Shown in pieces: positions 1 through 8,512 of a stretch of 64,000 nucleotides of DNA; positions within the stretch are counted from its first letter, which is position 1, and each line of letters begins with the position of its first letter. A program made the position numbers and the translations under genes. Source of the stretch: Microbulbifer sp. TB1203 (lineage in GTDB: Bacteria; Pseudomonadota; Gammaproteobacteria; Pseudomonadales; Cellvibrionaceae); contig NZ_CP116899.1 of assembly GCF_030997045.1 (NCBI RefSeq), positions 682,001-746,000 on the forward strand, written 5' to 3'. The notes under the pieces were generated by a model, which saw only the letters and a program-made list of their open reading frames with translations, was not told where the DNA came from and ran no database searches.

Positions 1-4
1 ATCG

Positions 5-445
5 ATGAAAAAATACCTTTTACCACTGCTGTTGGTCCTGGCGATAGCCGCCTGCGACCAGAGAGAGCGCAAGAAAACCGAAGCTGACGAAGCCGCAGCC
101 GGCGCCACCGCCGGACAGCCAACCGTCGATGACGAGAAACCGGCGGTGCGGCCGGAGGAGTTGATCTGGGTATTCGAGGCGCGCGGCAGCCGTCAGTGCG
201 AGGGCGGCGGTACCACCCTCGAGGAAAGCAGCGGAAAACTGACCGGCAACGGTGTGGAGGTGCAGGAATCCCACTGCGCCGCCCGCACCGACCGGATGTA
301 TCCCAGTGTGTGTGGGGGCGCCACCGGGGACATCCTCCTGCACCTGGTCAGCAAGAAATCCCTGGATACGGCCCTGGAACTGGGTTTCGACCCGGCAGAC
401 CAGATCCAGTACGAGCGCGGGAGCTGTCCGGACAACAGGGCCTGA
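5..445 (+). CDS. Small lipoprotein of unknown function
   Basis: A 146-residue protein with a lipoprotein signal peptide: a KK basic start, a Leu/Val-rich core and a lipobox ending LAIAAC, with the lipidated Cys at residue 17. A charged Ala-rich linker follows, then a domain of about 95 residues with four cysteines that may form disulfides in the periplasm. I do not recognise the family. The gene begins five bases into the window, so its promoter and upstream neighbour are not visible. The downstream gene has its own promoter, so this one is probably not part of the metal-resistance operon. Confidence 0.75.
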   Translation: MKKYLLPLLLVLAIAACDQRERKKTEADEAAAGATAGQPTVDDEKPAVRPEELIWVFEARGSRQCEGGGTTLEESSGKLTGNGVEVQESHCAARTDRMYPSVCGGATGDILLHLVSKKSLDTALELGFDPADQIQYERGSCPDNRA

Positions 446-564
446 ATTTCTTCTCAAACCGATTGTGCCGGAGTCTCTATCGGGGCTTGGCGGCGGAGGT
501 TCACCGGAAAATTGCCGCCCGATGCCCGCCGGTGAGCAGCGGGTCCCGGTTGCTTCCGGGCCGC

Positions 565-595
565 TTGACCTTCCTCTTGCGGTAATCTTTATCCT
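565..595 (+). promoter_or_regulatory. MerR-type promoter with 19-bp spacer
   Basis: TTGACC at 565-570 and TATCCT at 590-595 are separated by 19 bp, the over-long spacer of promoters remodelled by MerR-family activators. ACCTTCC at 568-574 matches one half of the CueR/HmrR dyad; the right half is degenerate. The site lies 35 bp upstream of the regulator start, which fits autoregulated control of the regulator-permease pair. Confidence 0.65.
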
Positions 596-630
596 CCTGC
601 ATCGTAAGTGACACTGATGTGGGAGGTTTT

Positions 631-1026
631 ATGAATATTTCCCAGGCGGCGCGGAAGTCCGGCCTTACCGCCAAGGCCCTGCGCTATTACGAATCCATCG
701 ATCTCCTGGCCCCCGGGCGCTCGGAAAACGGCTATCGCGACTACAGCGAGCGGGACCTGGAGACGCTACGCTTTATCCACCGCGCCCGCGAGGTGGGGTT
801 TGCCATCGACGAGGTGCGCGACCTGCTGGAGCTGCACCGCAACCCGGCACGCCGCAGCCACGACGCCAAGCTGCTGGTGCGGGAGAAGCTGCAGCGCGTT
901 GAGGAACAGCTGCGCAACCTGCGCGAAATACGCGTGACGCTGCGGGCTCTGGCGGACAGCTGCGCCGGCGACGAGTCTCCGGACTGCGCCATCCTGGACA
1001 ACCTGGCGGGAGGTGATCATGGCTGA
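631..1026 (+). CDS. MerR-family regulator, CueR-like
   Basis: 131 residues. The N-terminal winged helix has the MerR signature (ISQAARKSGLTAKALRYYE, then RSENGYRDYS). A long dimerisation helix follows, and the C-terminal metal loop CAGDESPDC has the two-cysteine spacing of Cu(I)/Ag(I) sensors of the CueR/HmrR type. ATG at 631 is preferred over GTG at 619 because GGGAGG lies just upstream. The gene overlaps the following permease by 8 nt, so the two are probably translationally coupled. The expected role is metal-induced activation of its own operon. The exact metal cannot be read from sequence alone. Confidence 0.88.
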   Translation: MNISQAARKSGLTAKALRYYESIDLLAPGRSENGYRDYSERDLETLRFIHRAREVGFAIDEVRDLLELHRNPARRSHDAKLLVREKLQRVEEQLRNLREIRVTLRALADSCAGDESPDCAILDNLAGGDHG

Positions 1027-2119
1027 TCCGTGTTGTTCCCCCAAAAAGGAGGTGGCGGAACCTCAGGTGGTGGAGCCGCACGCTTCCGCCTGCTGTGCCG
1101 ACGAGCCCCACGGCCGTATCGACTGGCTGCTGTGGATCAGTCTGTCCCTGGTGACGTTGCTCTACGCCAGCTACTGGGTGCTGGATTTCACCGGGCTGCC
1201 GGAATGGCTTCACCACATGAGCGCTGGTGTGGTGGAGTTGGTGCATACCATGTGGTGGGGGGTGGCGGCGGGTGCGCTGTTTGTGGGCCTGCTGGCGCGG
1301 ATTCCCCAAGGGTTGGTGATTTCGGTACTGGGGCGCGGCGGCAGTGTGCGGGGCCTGGTGCGCGCCACTCTGGCGGGTCTCTTTTTCGACCTCTGCTCCC
1401 ACGGCATATTGATGGTGGGGATGCAGTTGTACAAACGGGGCGCCAGCCTGGGGCAGGTGATGGCTTTCCTGATTGCCAGCCCGTGGAACTCCCTGTCGCT
1501 CACGGTGATCCTGATCGCGCTGATCGGCTTGCATTGGACCCTGGTGTTTATCCTCTGCTCCGCGCTGATCGCGCTGCTGGCGGGCTACCTGGCGGACCGG
1601 CTGGTGGCAGGGGGCAGGCTGCCCGCCAATCCCAATGAGGTGCACTTGCCGGACGACTACGACTGGCGGGGTGAGGTGGCGGAACTCTGGGAACGGAGCG
1701 AGTTGACCCCCAACAGCGTCGTGGGCCTGCTCTGGGAGGGTATTCGCGGTTCGCAGATGGTGGTGCGCTGGCTGCTGGTGGGCATTGTGCTGGCGGTGTT
1801 GGTGCGCGCCTTTGTGGATCCGGCGGTGTTCCAGCAGTGGTTCGGGCCCTCGCTGCTGGGGTTGGGTGCCACTCTGGTGGCCGCCACGGTGCTGGAGGTC
1901 TGCTCCGAGGGGGCCACGCCGCTGGCGGCGGATATCTTCAGCCGCGCGGCGGCGCCGGGCAACGCCTTCGCCTTCCTGATGGTCGGCGTATCCACCGACT
2001 ACACGGAGTTGATGTCGATCAAGGACACCAGCGGCTCCTGGCGCATTGCCCTGGCGCTGCCCCTGCTGACCCTGCCGCAGATTATCGTCGCCGGGCTGCT
2101 GATGAACCACTTTGGCTGA
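1019..2119 (+). CDS. SO_0444/DUF318-family heavy-metal efflux permease
   Basis: 366 residues with about eight hydrophobic segments in two blocks joined by a charged loop near residues 200-230. The N-terminus is Cys-rich (ADPCC, then ASACC), a likely metal-binding tail. The repeated membrane segments (FFDLCSHGIL and LEVCSEGATPLAADI) are typical of the DUF318/ArsP-like permeases that include the SO_0444 Cu/Zn efflux group. It is co-transcribed with the CueR-like regulator, which points to copper or a related soft metal exported across the inner membrane. ATG at 1019 has GGGAGG five bases upstream. Substrate specificity is inferred from context. Confidence 0.82.
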   Translation: MADPCCSPKKEVAEPQVVEPHASACCADEPHGRIDWLLWISLSLVTLLYASYWVLDFTGLPEWLHHMSAGVVELVHTMWWGVAAGALFVGLLARIPQGLVISVLGRGGSVRGLVRATLAGLFFDLCSHGILMVGMQLYKRGASLGQVMAFLIASPWNSLSLTVILIALIGLHWTLVFILCSALIALLAGYLADRLVAGGRLPANPNEVHLPDDYDWRGEVAELWERSELTPNSVVGLLWEGIRGSQMVVRWLLVGIVLAVLVRAFVDPAVFQQWFGPSLLGLGATLVAATVLEVCSEGATPLAADIFSRAAAPGNAFAFLMVGVSTDYTELMSIKDTSGSWRIALALPLLTLPQIIVAGLLMNHFG

Positions 2120-2450
2120 TGATTTCTCCCCTCCGTTTGCGGGGGAGGGGCTGGGGGAGGGGGCCCGGCTCAGTGGCGGCCCTGGCGCCGGTGGCCGTTC
2201 GCTCAACAGCCTCATCAGCAAACGTTTCCCGAACGGCCCCCGGCACCAGGGCCTTCGCGTCGGGCTGCGGCATTCTTCCTGATGATTTTCTCCCCTCTCC
2301 CGCTTGCGGGGGAGGGGCTGGGGGAGGGGCCCCGGCTCAGTGGCGGCCCTGGCGCCGGTGGCCGGTTCGCTCAACAGCCTCATCGGCAAACGTTTCCCGA
2401 ACGGCCCCCGGCACCAGGGCCTTCTCGCCGGGTTGCGGCGTTCTTTCCGA
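2119..2450. repeat. Tandem duplication of a ~165-bp dispersed repeat
   Basis: Two adjacent near-identical units (about 2119-2279 and 2280-2450) each begin TGATGATTT(T)CTCCCCT and contain GCGGGGGAGGGGCTGGGGGAG, then a shared ~100-bp tail ending near the CACCAGGGCCTT motif. The opening motif also occurs at 11845-11937, so this is a dispersed intergenic repeat that has duplicated. The first unit abuts the permease stop codon. The rest of the gap up to prfB shows nothing else. Confidence 0.8.
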
Positions 2451-2560
2451 AGTTCGGAGGGTGGATAATCGCCGCACATCCGCCAACGCGGCTGGAAGCA
2501 CCCCATCGCGCTGCGGTAGAATGCGCGCCGCTTTAAACACAGTCCGGAATCCGAGAGTTC

Positions 2561-3656
2561 ATGGAAATCAATCCCCTCCTCAACCAACTGAAAGACCTCG
2601 AAGAGCGCACCGACGTTCTTAGGGGGTATCTTTGACTACGCCAGCAAGAAAGAGCGCCTGACCGAGGTCGAACTGGAGCTGGCCGAGCCCAGTGTCTGGG
2701 ACAATCCCGACCGCGCCCAGGAACTCGGCCGCGAGCGCTCCTCTCTGGAGACTGTGGTAAAGACCATTGAGAACCTCGATTCCGGCATTTCCGACTGCCG
2801 CGAATTGCTGGAAATGGCGGTGGAGGAAGGGGACGAGGACTCGGTGGTCGAGGTCTCGTCGGAGATCGAGGGCTTGCAGCAGCAGTTGGGCATTCTCGAA
2901 TTCCGCCGCATGTTTTCCGGCGAGACGGATGCCAACAACGCCTACCTGGATATCCAGGCCGGCTCCGGCGGAACCGAGGCCCAGGACTGGGCGGAGATGC
3001 TGTTGCGCATGTACCTGCGCTGGGGCGAGGCCCACGGCTTCAAGACCACCCTGGAAGAGGTCTCCGCAGGGGAGGTGGCCGGTATCAAGAGTGCCACCAT
3101 TCATTTCGTTGGCGACCACGCCTTCGGCTGGTTGCGCACTGAGACCGGTGTGCACCGCTTGGTGCGCAAATCGCCATTCGATTCCGGCAACCGCCGCCAC
3201 ACGTCCTTTTCTTCCGTATTCGTATCGCCGGAGATCGATGACAATATCGAGATCGAGGTGGACAAGTCCCAGGTGCGCGAGGATACCTACCGCGCTTCCG
3301 GCGCCGGCGGCCAGCACGTGAACAAGACCGACTCCGCGGTGCGCCTGACTCATATCGAGTCCGGCATCGTGGTTGCCTGCCAGAGCGAGCGCTCCCAGCA
3401 CCAGAACCGCGACAAGGCCTGGAAAATGCTGCGGGCCAAACTGTACGAGCAGGAAATGCTCAAGCGCAACGCGGAAAAGCAGGCGATGGAGGAGAGCAAG
3501 GCGGATATCGGCTGGGGCAGCCAGATACGCTCCTACGTGCTGGACGACCAGCGCATCAAGGACCTGCGTACCGGAGTGCAGACCAGTAACTGCCAGGCAG
3601 TGCTGGACGGCGACCTGGATCAGTTTATCGAGGCGAGTTTAAAAGCGGGCCTGTAA
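2561..3656 (+). CDS. prfB: Peptide chain release factor 2 (programmed +1 frameshift)
   Basis: RF2 recognises UGA and UAA stop codons and triggers peptide release. The gene is in two frames: 24 codons from ATG 2561 to an in-frame TGA at 2633-2635, then the +1 frame from 2634 to 3656, giving 364 residues, the normal length. The shifted frame contains the GGQ peptidyl-hydrolase motif (GAGGQHVNKTDSAVR), and RF2 signatures follow. The frame change is the conserved autoregulatory device, not a mutation. lysS follows downstream as in many gammaproteobacteria, but no recJ-like gene lies upstream; the metal operon and repeats are there instead. Confidence 0.97.
2615..2636 (+). promoter_or_regulatory. 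prfB programmed +1 frameshift site
   Basis: AGGGGG at 2621-2626 acts as an internal Shine-Dalgarno just upstream of the slippery CTT codon (2630-2632) and the in-frame TGA (2633-2635), followed by C. The string CTTAGGGGGTATCTTTGAC is the canonical site. Low RF2 slows termination at TGA and favours the shift, so RF2 controls its own synthesis. Confidence 0.97.
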
Positions 3657-3658
3657 AT

Positions 3659-3745
3659 AAATGCGGAATGCGGAATGATGAATGCGGAATAAGGGCATTC
3701 ATCGCTCCGAGACATTCCGCATTCCGCATTCATCATTCCGCATTG
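3659..3745. repeat. GGAATGCGGAAT-family inverted repeat
   Basis: A cluster of ATGCGGAAT motifs on the left (3660-3690) is mirrored by ATTCCGCATTCATCATTCC-type motifs on the right (3713-3745), with a shared core of about 24 bp, so the segment can fold into a long hairpin. The same motifs occur at 52551-52742. It fills the prfB-lysS gap and ends 11 bases before the lysS start, so it lies in the lysS leader. Confidence 0.8.
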
Positions 3746-3756
3746 GAAAGACCCCC

Positions 3757-5244
3757 ATGACAGATACCCAGCAAGACGAAAACAAACTGATCGCCGAGCG
3801 TCGCGCCAAACTTTCCGCGCTGCGCGAAAAGGGCAATGCTTTTCCGAACGCTTTTCGCCGCGAAAACCTGGCGGCGGATCTGCAGAATGAGTTCGGCGAA
3901 AAAACCAAGGAAGAGCTGGAAGAGCTGCGCAAGAGCGCCTGTGTGGCCGGACGCATCCTCGCCAAGCGCGGGCCCTTTATGGTGATCCAGGACGTATCCG
4001 GGCGCATCCAGCTGTACGCGGACAAGGCGGCGCAGAAGGATATCAAGGAACGCTTCGGCGCCTGGGATATCGGCGATATCGTCGGTGTGCAGGGCGCGCT
4101 GCACAAGTCCGGCAAGGGCGACCTCTACGTGACCTGCGAGGAGTTCACCCTGCTCACCAAGGCACTGCGCCCGCTGCCGGAGAAATTCCACGGCATCGCC
4201 GACCAGGAGCTTCGCTACCGCCAGCGCTATGTGGACCTGATCGCGACGCCGGAGTCCCGCGAAGTTTTCCGCATCCGCTCGCGGGTGATCGACTATATCC
4301 GCCGCTTCCTGAACGGCCACGATTTTATGGAAGTGGAGACGCCGATGCTGCAGGTGATCCCCGGCGGCGCCACCGCGCGTCCGTTTATCACCCACCACAA
4401 TGCGCTGGATATCGACATGTACCTGCGCGTGGCGCCGGAGCTGTACCTGAAGCGCCTGGTGGTGGGCGGCTTCGAGCGGGTCTACGAGATCAACCGCAAT
4501 TTCCGCAACGAGGGCCTGTCCACCCGGCACAACCCCGAGTTCACCATGCTCGAGTTCTACCAGGCCTACGCGGACTACAACGACCTGATGGACCTGACCG
4601 AGGAGATGCTGCGCGGCATCTGTTCCGAAGTGTTGGGCTCGACGACGATCGAGTACCAGGGCAGCAGCTACGACTTTGCCAAGCCGTTTGCGCGCCTGTC
4701 GGTGTTCGATTCCATCCTGCGCTACAACCCCGGCCTCAGCCACTCCGACATCGACAATCTGGAAAGCGCCCGCGCAGTGGCGGAAAAACTGGAAATCCCG
4801 CTGAAAAACAGCTGGGGCCTGGGCAAGGTGCAGATAGAGATTTTCGAGAAGACAGTCGAGCACCGCCTGGACCAGCCGACCTTTATCACCGAGTATCCCA
4901 CCGAGGTGTCCCCGCTGGCGCGGCGCAATGATGAAAACCCCTTCGTTACCGACCGCTTCGAGTTCTTCGTCGGAGGCCGCGAGATCGCCAACGGCTTCTC
5001 AGAGCTGAACGACGCCGAGGACCAGGCCGAACGCTTCCGTGCCCAGGTGGCGGAGAAGGACGCCGGCGACGACGAGGCTATGCATTACGATGCCGACTAT
5101 ATCCGCGCCCTGGAATACGGCATGCCGCCCACCGCGGGGGAGGGCATCGGTATCGACCGCCTGGTGATGCTTCTGACTGACTCGCCGTCGATCCGCGATG
5201 TTTTGTTGTTTCCGCATATGCGCCCGGAAACCACAGCGGAATAA
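3757..5244 (+). CDS. lysS: Lysyl-tRNA synthetase (class II)
   Basis: 495 residues, the usual class II LysRS length. It charges tRNA-Lys with lysine and ATP in the cytoplasm. An N-terminal OB-fold anticodon-binding domain occupies about residues 55-150 (GRILAKRGPFMVIQD). The catalytic domain has motif 1 (FMEVETPMLQ), motif 2 (FRNEGLSTRHNPEFTMLE) and motif 3 (GEGIGIDRLVML). ATG at 3757 begins MTDTQQDENK, the usual polar start; an upstream in-frame extension reads through the repeat and is rejected. Confidence 0.97.
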   Translation: MTDTQQDENKLIAERRAKLSALREKGNAFPNAFRRENLAADLQNEFGEKTKEELEELRKSACVAGRILAKRGPFMVIQDVSGRIQLYADKAAQKDIKERFGAWDIGDIVGVQGALHKSGKGDLYVTCEEFTLLTKALRPLPEKFHGIADQELRYRQRYVDLIATPESREVFRIRSRVIDYIRRFLNGHDFMEVETPMLQVIPGGATARPFITHHNALDIDMYLRVAPELYLKRLVVGGFERVYEINRNFRNEGLSTRHNPEFTMLEFYQAYADYNDLMDLTEEMLRGICSEVLGSTTIEYQGSSYDFAKPFARLSVFDSILRYNPGLSHSDIDNLESARAVAEKLEIPLKNSWGLGKVQIEIFEKTVEHRLDQPTFITEYPTEVSPLARRNDENPFVTDRFEFFVGGREIANGFSELNDAEDQAERFRAQVAEKDAGDDEAMHYDADYIRALEYGMPPTAGEGIGIDRLVMLLTDSPSIRDVLLFPHMRPETTAE

Positions 5245-5626
5245 TCGTATCGTCTATTACCCGGCCCCAGTAATTGGGGCCGATCCTCCCGATCTCTTGC
5301 ATAGATATCTTTCTTGCTCCCACTGCAGATGAATGTGAACGGATCGCCAATCTGGTTCAGGGCTTTCTGTGGCTGCCGATTGCACTCTGCAACAGCGTCG
5401 AAGCGGAATAAATCTTCTCTTATTCTGGGTATTAAAATTTCACTCTGACCCGAATTTATTTTTTTCATATGGGTGGGCGATTTAGGTATTATTGGACGCA
5501 AATCATTGGGGTTGTTATCGGCATTTGTGGGAGCTTTTATTATCCGCCTGCGATATCCGATCAGTTTCCAAAGCCAATATTCCGCTGCCGGAAAAAATTT
5601 TGTAACAATGAGAAGAGGGATGTTCC
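5245..5626. other. Intergenic gap with a hairpin, no gene seen
   Basis: A GC-rich stem, GGCCCCAGTAATTGGGGCC at 5263-5281, lies 18 bases after lysS but lacks a following T-tract, so it is only a weak terminator candidate. The rest of the gap is AT-richer than its neighbours. Short open frames here lack a convincing ribosome binding site or recognisable protein pattern. Confidence 0.5.
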
Positions 5627-6265
5627 ATGTTTGTCAACAGCGAGGAATTCAATGAGCCGACCAGCCGCCAGTGGGCCATGGGGGCGGATACCCGCCCTAA
5701 AAGTGCACTGGTGGACGGGCGCGGCAGAGTTCTGGCCTATTCCCAGACCGGGGGTATGATTTCCCCCGCCCGGCACGAGTTGCACAGGGGCACAATTCTG
5801 TACCGTTTTGCCAGCGGCAGTGCCGAGCTTTCCAAGGCGGTGACCGGGGGGTGGTGGGTGGCCAAAGCTGAATTCGAGCAGCTCACCCGCTTTGCCCAGG
5901 CCCACGGCGTACATGTGGCCATGGCTGCGCGACACCTGTGTTGTGTGCCGCCGGAGTGGAGCGATATGGGTTTGCTGATGCGCGTCCGGGTACAGGATCC
6001 CCTGCTTGCATATCGTGGCCTGGGCAACCGGGTCGTAGTGCCGAAAGATGATGGCTATGGCGCTGTGCGCATGGAGCCGCACAACAATCTCGCTTCGCGG
6101 CGGCTGCACCAATTGTTTATTCCCGGTTTGCAGGAGCGCGCCGATAGGACGCCGGAGCGGGTATTGCCGGGGGCGCTACTGGTGGAGCGCACCTGGAAAC
6201 TGGATTCGGCGGATACCAATCGCGGTTGGATCTACGTACCGGGGCTCTTTGACAAACAGGACTAG
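5627..6265 (+). CDS. Hypothetical protein, 212 residues
   Basis: I do not recognise this protein. It has no signal peptide or membrane segment. It contains a run of hydrophobic/aromatic patches (HRGTILYRFASG, GGWWVAKAEFEQL) and two adjacent cysteines (HLCCVPPEW). An AGAGGG motif lies shortly upstream of the ATG. It stands alone, with a non-coding gap upstream and a convergent PDZ gene downstream. GC content resembles the core, so recent transfer is not indicated. No function is proposed. Confidence 0.65.
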   Translation: MFVNSEEFNEPTSRQWAMGADTRPKSALVDGRGRVLAYSQTGGMISPARHELHRGTILYRFASGSAELSKAVTGGWWVAKAEFEQLTRFAQAHGVHVAMAARHLCCVPPEWSDMGLLMRVRVQDPLLAYRGLGNRVVVPKDDGYGAVRMEPHNNLASRRLHQLFIPGLQERADRTPERVLPGALLVERTWKLDSADTNRGWIYVPGLFDKQD

Positions 6266-6309
6266 TGGAGCTGGCGGCCGGTGGAGTTTATCGTATCGCC
6301 AGCGGCCTC

Positions 6310-7149
6310 CTATCCCTGAATCCCCAGCGGCCCGCTGGGCACATAGATGGTTTCAGTACTACTGCTTCCCTCGCGCTGTATTTCCACCGGTACCGTTTTT
6401 CCGGGGTCCACACGGTATATCTGTGAACGCAGATCACCGGAGTGGAAGACGCGCTCGCCGTTGTAGGAAACTATCTTGTCCCCCGGCTTCAGGCCGATAT
6501 CCGCGGCCGGCGTGCCCGGTACGATATTGTCTATCTGTAGCTCCTGGCGCCCGCCGTTGACCTCCAGGTAGAACTCAAACTCCTGCGGGCTCAGCTCGTG
6601 TTCGAACATTTTGCGCGGGTTGCTGTAGGTCTCCAGTTTGTCGCGCAGGGCGTTTGCCTCCGCGGTGGACTTGTCGTCCAGGTGGCGGTATTCGTAGGTC
6701 AACTGCATGTGTTCGTACTGGAACCGCTCCTGCTTGTCGAGAATGAATTCGGCCCTGTCCGGGTTGAGGCCCGCGTCGATCAGGCGCTGGCGCTGCATCT
6801 CGCGATATTTGCGGTAGCGCTCCTGACGGGAATCCTGGGGAGTGTAGGGAGGTTCCTCATGTCCCACTGTGGCGGCGGTGCGGGTCTCCATGCCTTCCGG
6901 CTCTCCCTGTTCCATCTGCCTTCTCAGGTCCTCCACCAGGTCGAACAGGCGGGTCTGGATCTGAATGGAGTCCCGCAGGGAATCCTCCAGTTTTTTCACC
7001 CGGTCTTCCAGGTCGTTGCCGGAGCTGAACAGCTGTGACAGCCGACCGTTGCCGCCGTTGCTCTCTCCCCGATTCCAGCCGATAGAGTAGGCGCCGAAGG
7101 CCAGTAGTGTACCGAGGATGAACAACGTAACAGGTTTTCCCAGTTTCAT
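6310..7149 (-). CDS. Membrane-anchored PDZ-domain protein
   Basis: 279 residues. One N-terminal transmembrane helix (VTLFILGTLLAFGAYSIGW, about residues 7-25) is followed by a coiled-coil-like charged stretch (DLEDRVKKLEDSLRD), a charged helical middle and a C-terminal PDZ domain (about residues 200-275; GLKPGDKIVSYNGERV). No protease residues are visible. The likely topology is a periplasmic PDZ on a single anchor, which would suit an adaptor or scaffold. It lies 4 bases downstream of the TPM-domain gene on the same strand, so it is probably the last gene of the lemA/TPM operon. Its partner is unknown. Confidence 0.75.
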   Translation of the reverse strand: MKLGKPVTLFILGTLLAFGAYSIGWNRGESNGGNGRLSQLFSSGNDLEDRVKKLEDSLRDSIQIQTRLFDLVEDLRRQMEQGEPEGMETRTAATVGHEEPPYTPQDSRQERYRKYREMQRQRLIDAGLNPDRAEFILDKQERFQYEHMQLTYEYRHLDDKSTAEANALRDKLETYSNPRKMFEHELSPQEFEFYLEVNGGRQELQIDNIVPGTPAADIGLKPGDKIVSYNGERVFHSGDLRSQIYRVDPGKTVPVEIQREGSSSTETIYVPSGPLGIQG

Positions 7150-7153
7150 AGCG

Positions 7154-7771
7154 CTAGTCCAGGATAATCAGGTGATTGGGCAGTTCGTTTTTGATCTCGC
7201 TGACCGGAGCGACCTCCTGCAACAGCTCCCCGCACTTTTCCACGCAGTGCACAAAAGCCTCTCCGGTTTTGCCGCGCTTGATCTCGCGAATGAAGTTTTC
7301 CACGATTTCACTCCAGCTCTCGTCGGTGATCCGCTCGGCCAGCCCGCGGTCGGCGAGAATCTCCACATAGTGCTCCGCCTCGGCGACGAAGATCAACAGC
7401 CCCAGGCGCCCGCGTGTGCTGTGCAGTTCCTGCTCCAGGAACTGGCGCCGCGCCAGGTTGGCGGCCCGCCAGTATTTCACTTTTTTCGGCACCAGGCGCA
7501 TGGTCAGCGGGCGCCAGCGGAAAAGCACCGCCAGGACGATAAACAGTAGCCACTGCAGGGTGAAGGCCTCGCGGTAATCCAGCCACCAGGGCAGGAACTG
7601 CACCAGAGGCGCCAGCAACAGTGAGAGGAAGGCGGCCCAGAGGGTGGAGATATACAGGTAGCTGTCCGCCTCCCGCGCGAGTACCGTGACCACTTCCGCG
7701 TCGGTGCGCGACTCCACTTCTTTGATCGCTTCGGCGACTTTGCGCCGCTGTTGGCCTTCCAGCATCACCAT
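7154..7771 (-). CDS. TPM-domain membrane protein
   Basis: 205 residues. The N-terminus begins the TPM (TLP18.3/Psb32/MOLO-1) fold (VESRTDAEVVTVLARE), is interrupted by two hydrophobic segments (about residues 42-80), then resumes with the C-terminal half (FVAEAEHYVEILADRG and ESWSEIVENF). This matches the short TPM paralogue that commonly follows a signal-peptide TPM gene and lemA. It overlaps the upstream TPM gene by 7 nt. The biochemical role in bacteria is not settled; envelope-associated function is inferred from topology. Confidence 0.82.
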   Translation of the reverse strand: MVMLEGQQRRKVAEAIKEVESRTDAEVVTVLAREADSYLYISTLWAAFLSLLLAPLVQFLPWWLDYREAFTLQWLLFIVLAVLFRWRPLTMRLVPKKVKYWRAANLARRQFLEQELHSTRGRLGLLIFVAEAEHYVEILADRGLAERITDESWSEIVENFIREIKRGKTGEAFVHCVEKCGELLQEVAPVSEIKNELPNHLIILD

Positions 7772-8508
7772 CCTCCCGAGGCCCCCCCGCCGCCAAAACC
7801 ACCTCCACCACCGCTGAAACCGCCGCCTCCGCCAATGCCACCACCGCCAAATCCGCCGCCGCCATAGTAGCCGCCGTAGCGGCCCCGGCGATATCCCCGG
7901 CTGGCAGCGGATGCTCCCAGTACAGAGGTGCCGAACAGCTGCAGCATCACCAACAGCAGGAAGAGGCCCACCAACACCGCCAGGCGCCGGTCGCCGCCGG
8001 TCGCGGTGGGTTCGGGCACGTACTCATTCTGGATCGCAGAGATAATGGACTCCACGCCCGCGGTGACACCGCCGTCGAAATCGCCGCTTTTGAATTTCGG
8101 CAATATCTTGGTGTGAATGATATTCGCGGAGAGAGCGTCCGTCAGCGCCCCTTCCAGCCCGTAGCCCACCTCTATACGCACTGCGCGCTCGTCGGGCGCG
8201 ACGATCAGCAGAACCCCGTTGTCCCCGCCCTTCTCGCCGATCTTCCAGTGGCGCCCCAACTGGTAGCCGTACTCCTCGATAGTGAGCCCCTGGAGGTCGG
8301 GCACTGTGACCACCACCAGCTGGTTGCCGGTCTTCTTTTCGTGCTGCTGCATCAATTCGGTGAGCTGGAAGACGGTGTCCCGGCTGAGGATACCAGCCTT
8401 GTCCACCACCCGGCCGGAGAGCAGCGGGAATTGGGTTTCCGCCAACGCCCCGACTGCACAGAGCAGCGCGAGCAGGAGGAGGGCGACCTGAATGCGGCGC
8501 TCGATCAT
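7765..8508 (-). CDS. TPM-domain protein, YgcG family, Gly-rich tail
   Basis: 247 residues from the preferred start (MIERRIQVALLLLALLCAVG), which gives a clean signal peptide; an upstream in-frame extension of 15 codons is not supported. The periplasmic TPM domain (about residues 25-155; FPLLSGRVVDKAGILS, VRIEVGYGLEGALTDA) is followed by a transmembrane helix and an extremely Gly-rich C-terminal tail from residue 195 to the end, with no charged residues near its end. This architecture is standard for YgcG-type proteins next to LemA. It is the middle gene of the lemA-TPM-TPM-PDZ operon and starts 4 bases after the lemA stop. Confidence 0.88.
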   Translation of the reverse strand: MIERRIQVALLLLALLCAVGALAETQFPLLSGRVVDKAGILSRDTVFQLTELMQQHEKKTGNQLVVVTVPDLQGLTIEEYGYQLGRHWKIGEKGGDNGVLLIVAPDERAVRIEVGYGLEGALTDALSANIIHTKILPKFKSGDFDGGVTAGVESIISAIQNEYVPEPTATGGDRRLAVLVGLFLLLVMLQLFGTSVLGASAASRGYRRGRYGGYYGGGGFGGGGIGGGGGFSGGGGGFGGGGASGGW

Positions 8509-8512
8509 CGCG

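Noticed and set aside
773..2587. 604-residue open frame on the minus strand
   Set aside because: It is antisense to the regulator and permease genes, runs through repeats, and is rich in Arg/Gln/His/Pro as shadow frames of GC-rich genes are. No ribosome site or family pattern.
2561..2635. prfB looks broken by an early TGA
   Set aside because: The stop lies in the canonical RF2 programmed frameshift site, so the gene is functional.
5263..5281. Hairpin after lysS as a rho-independent terminator
   Set aside because: The stem is good but no T-tract follows, so it is listed only within the intergenic description.
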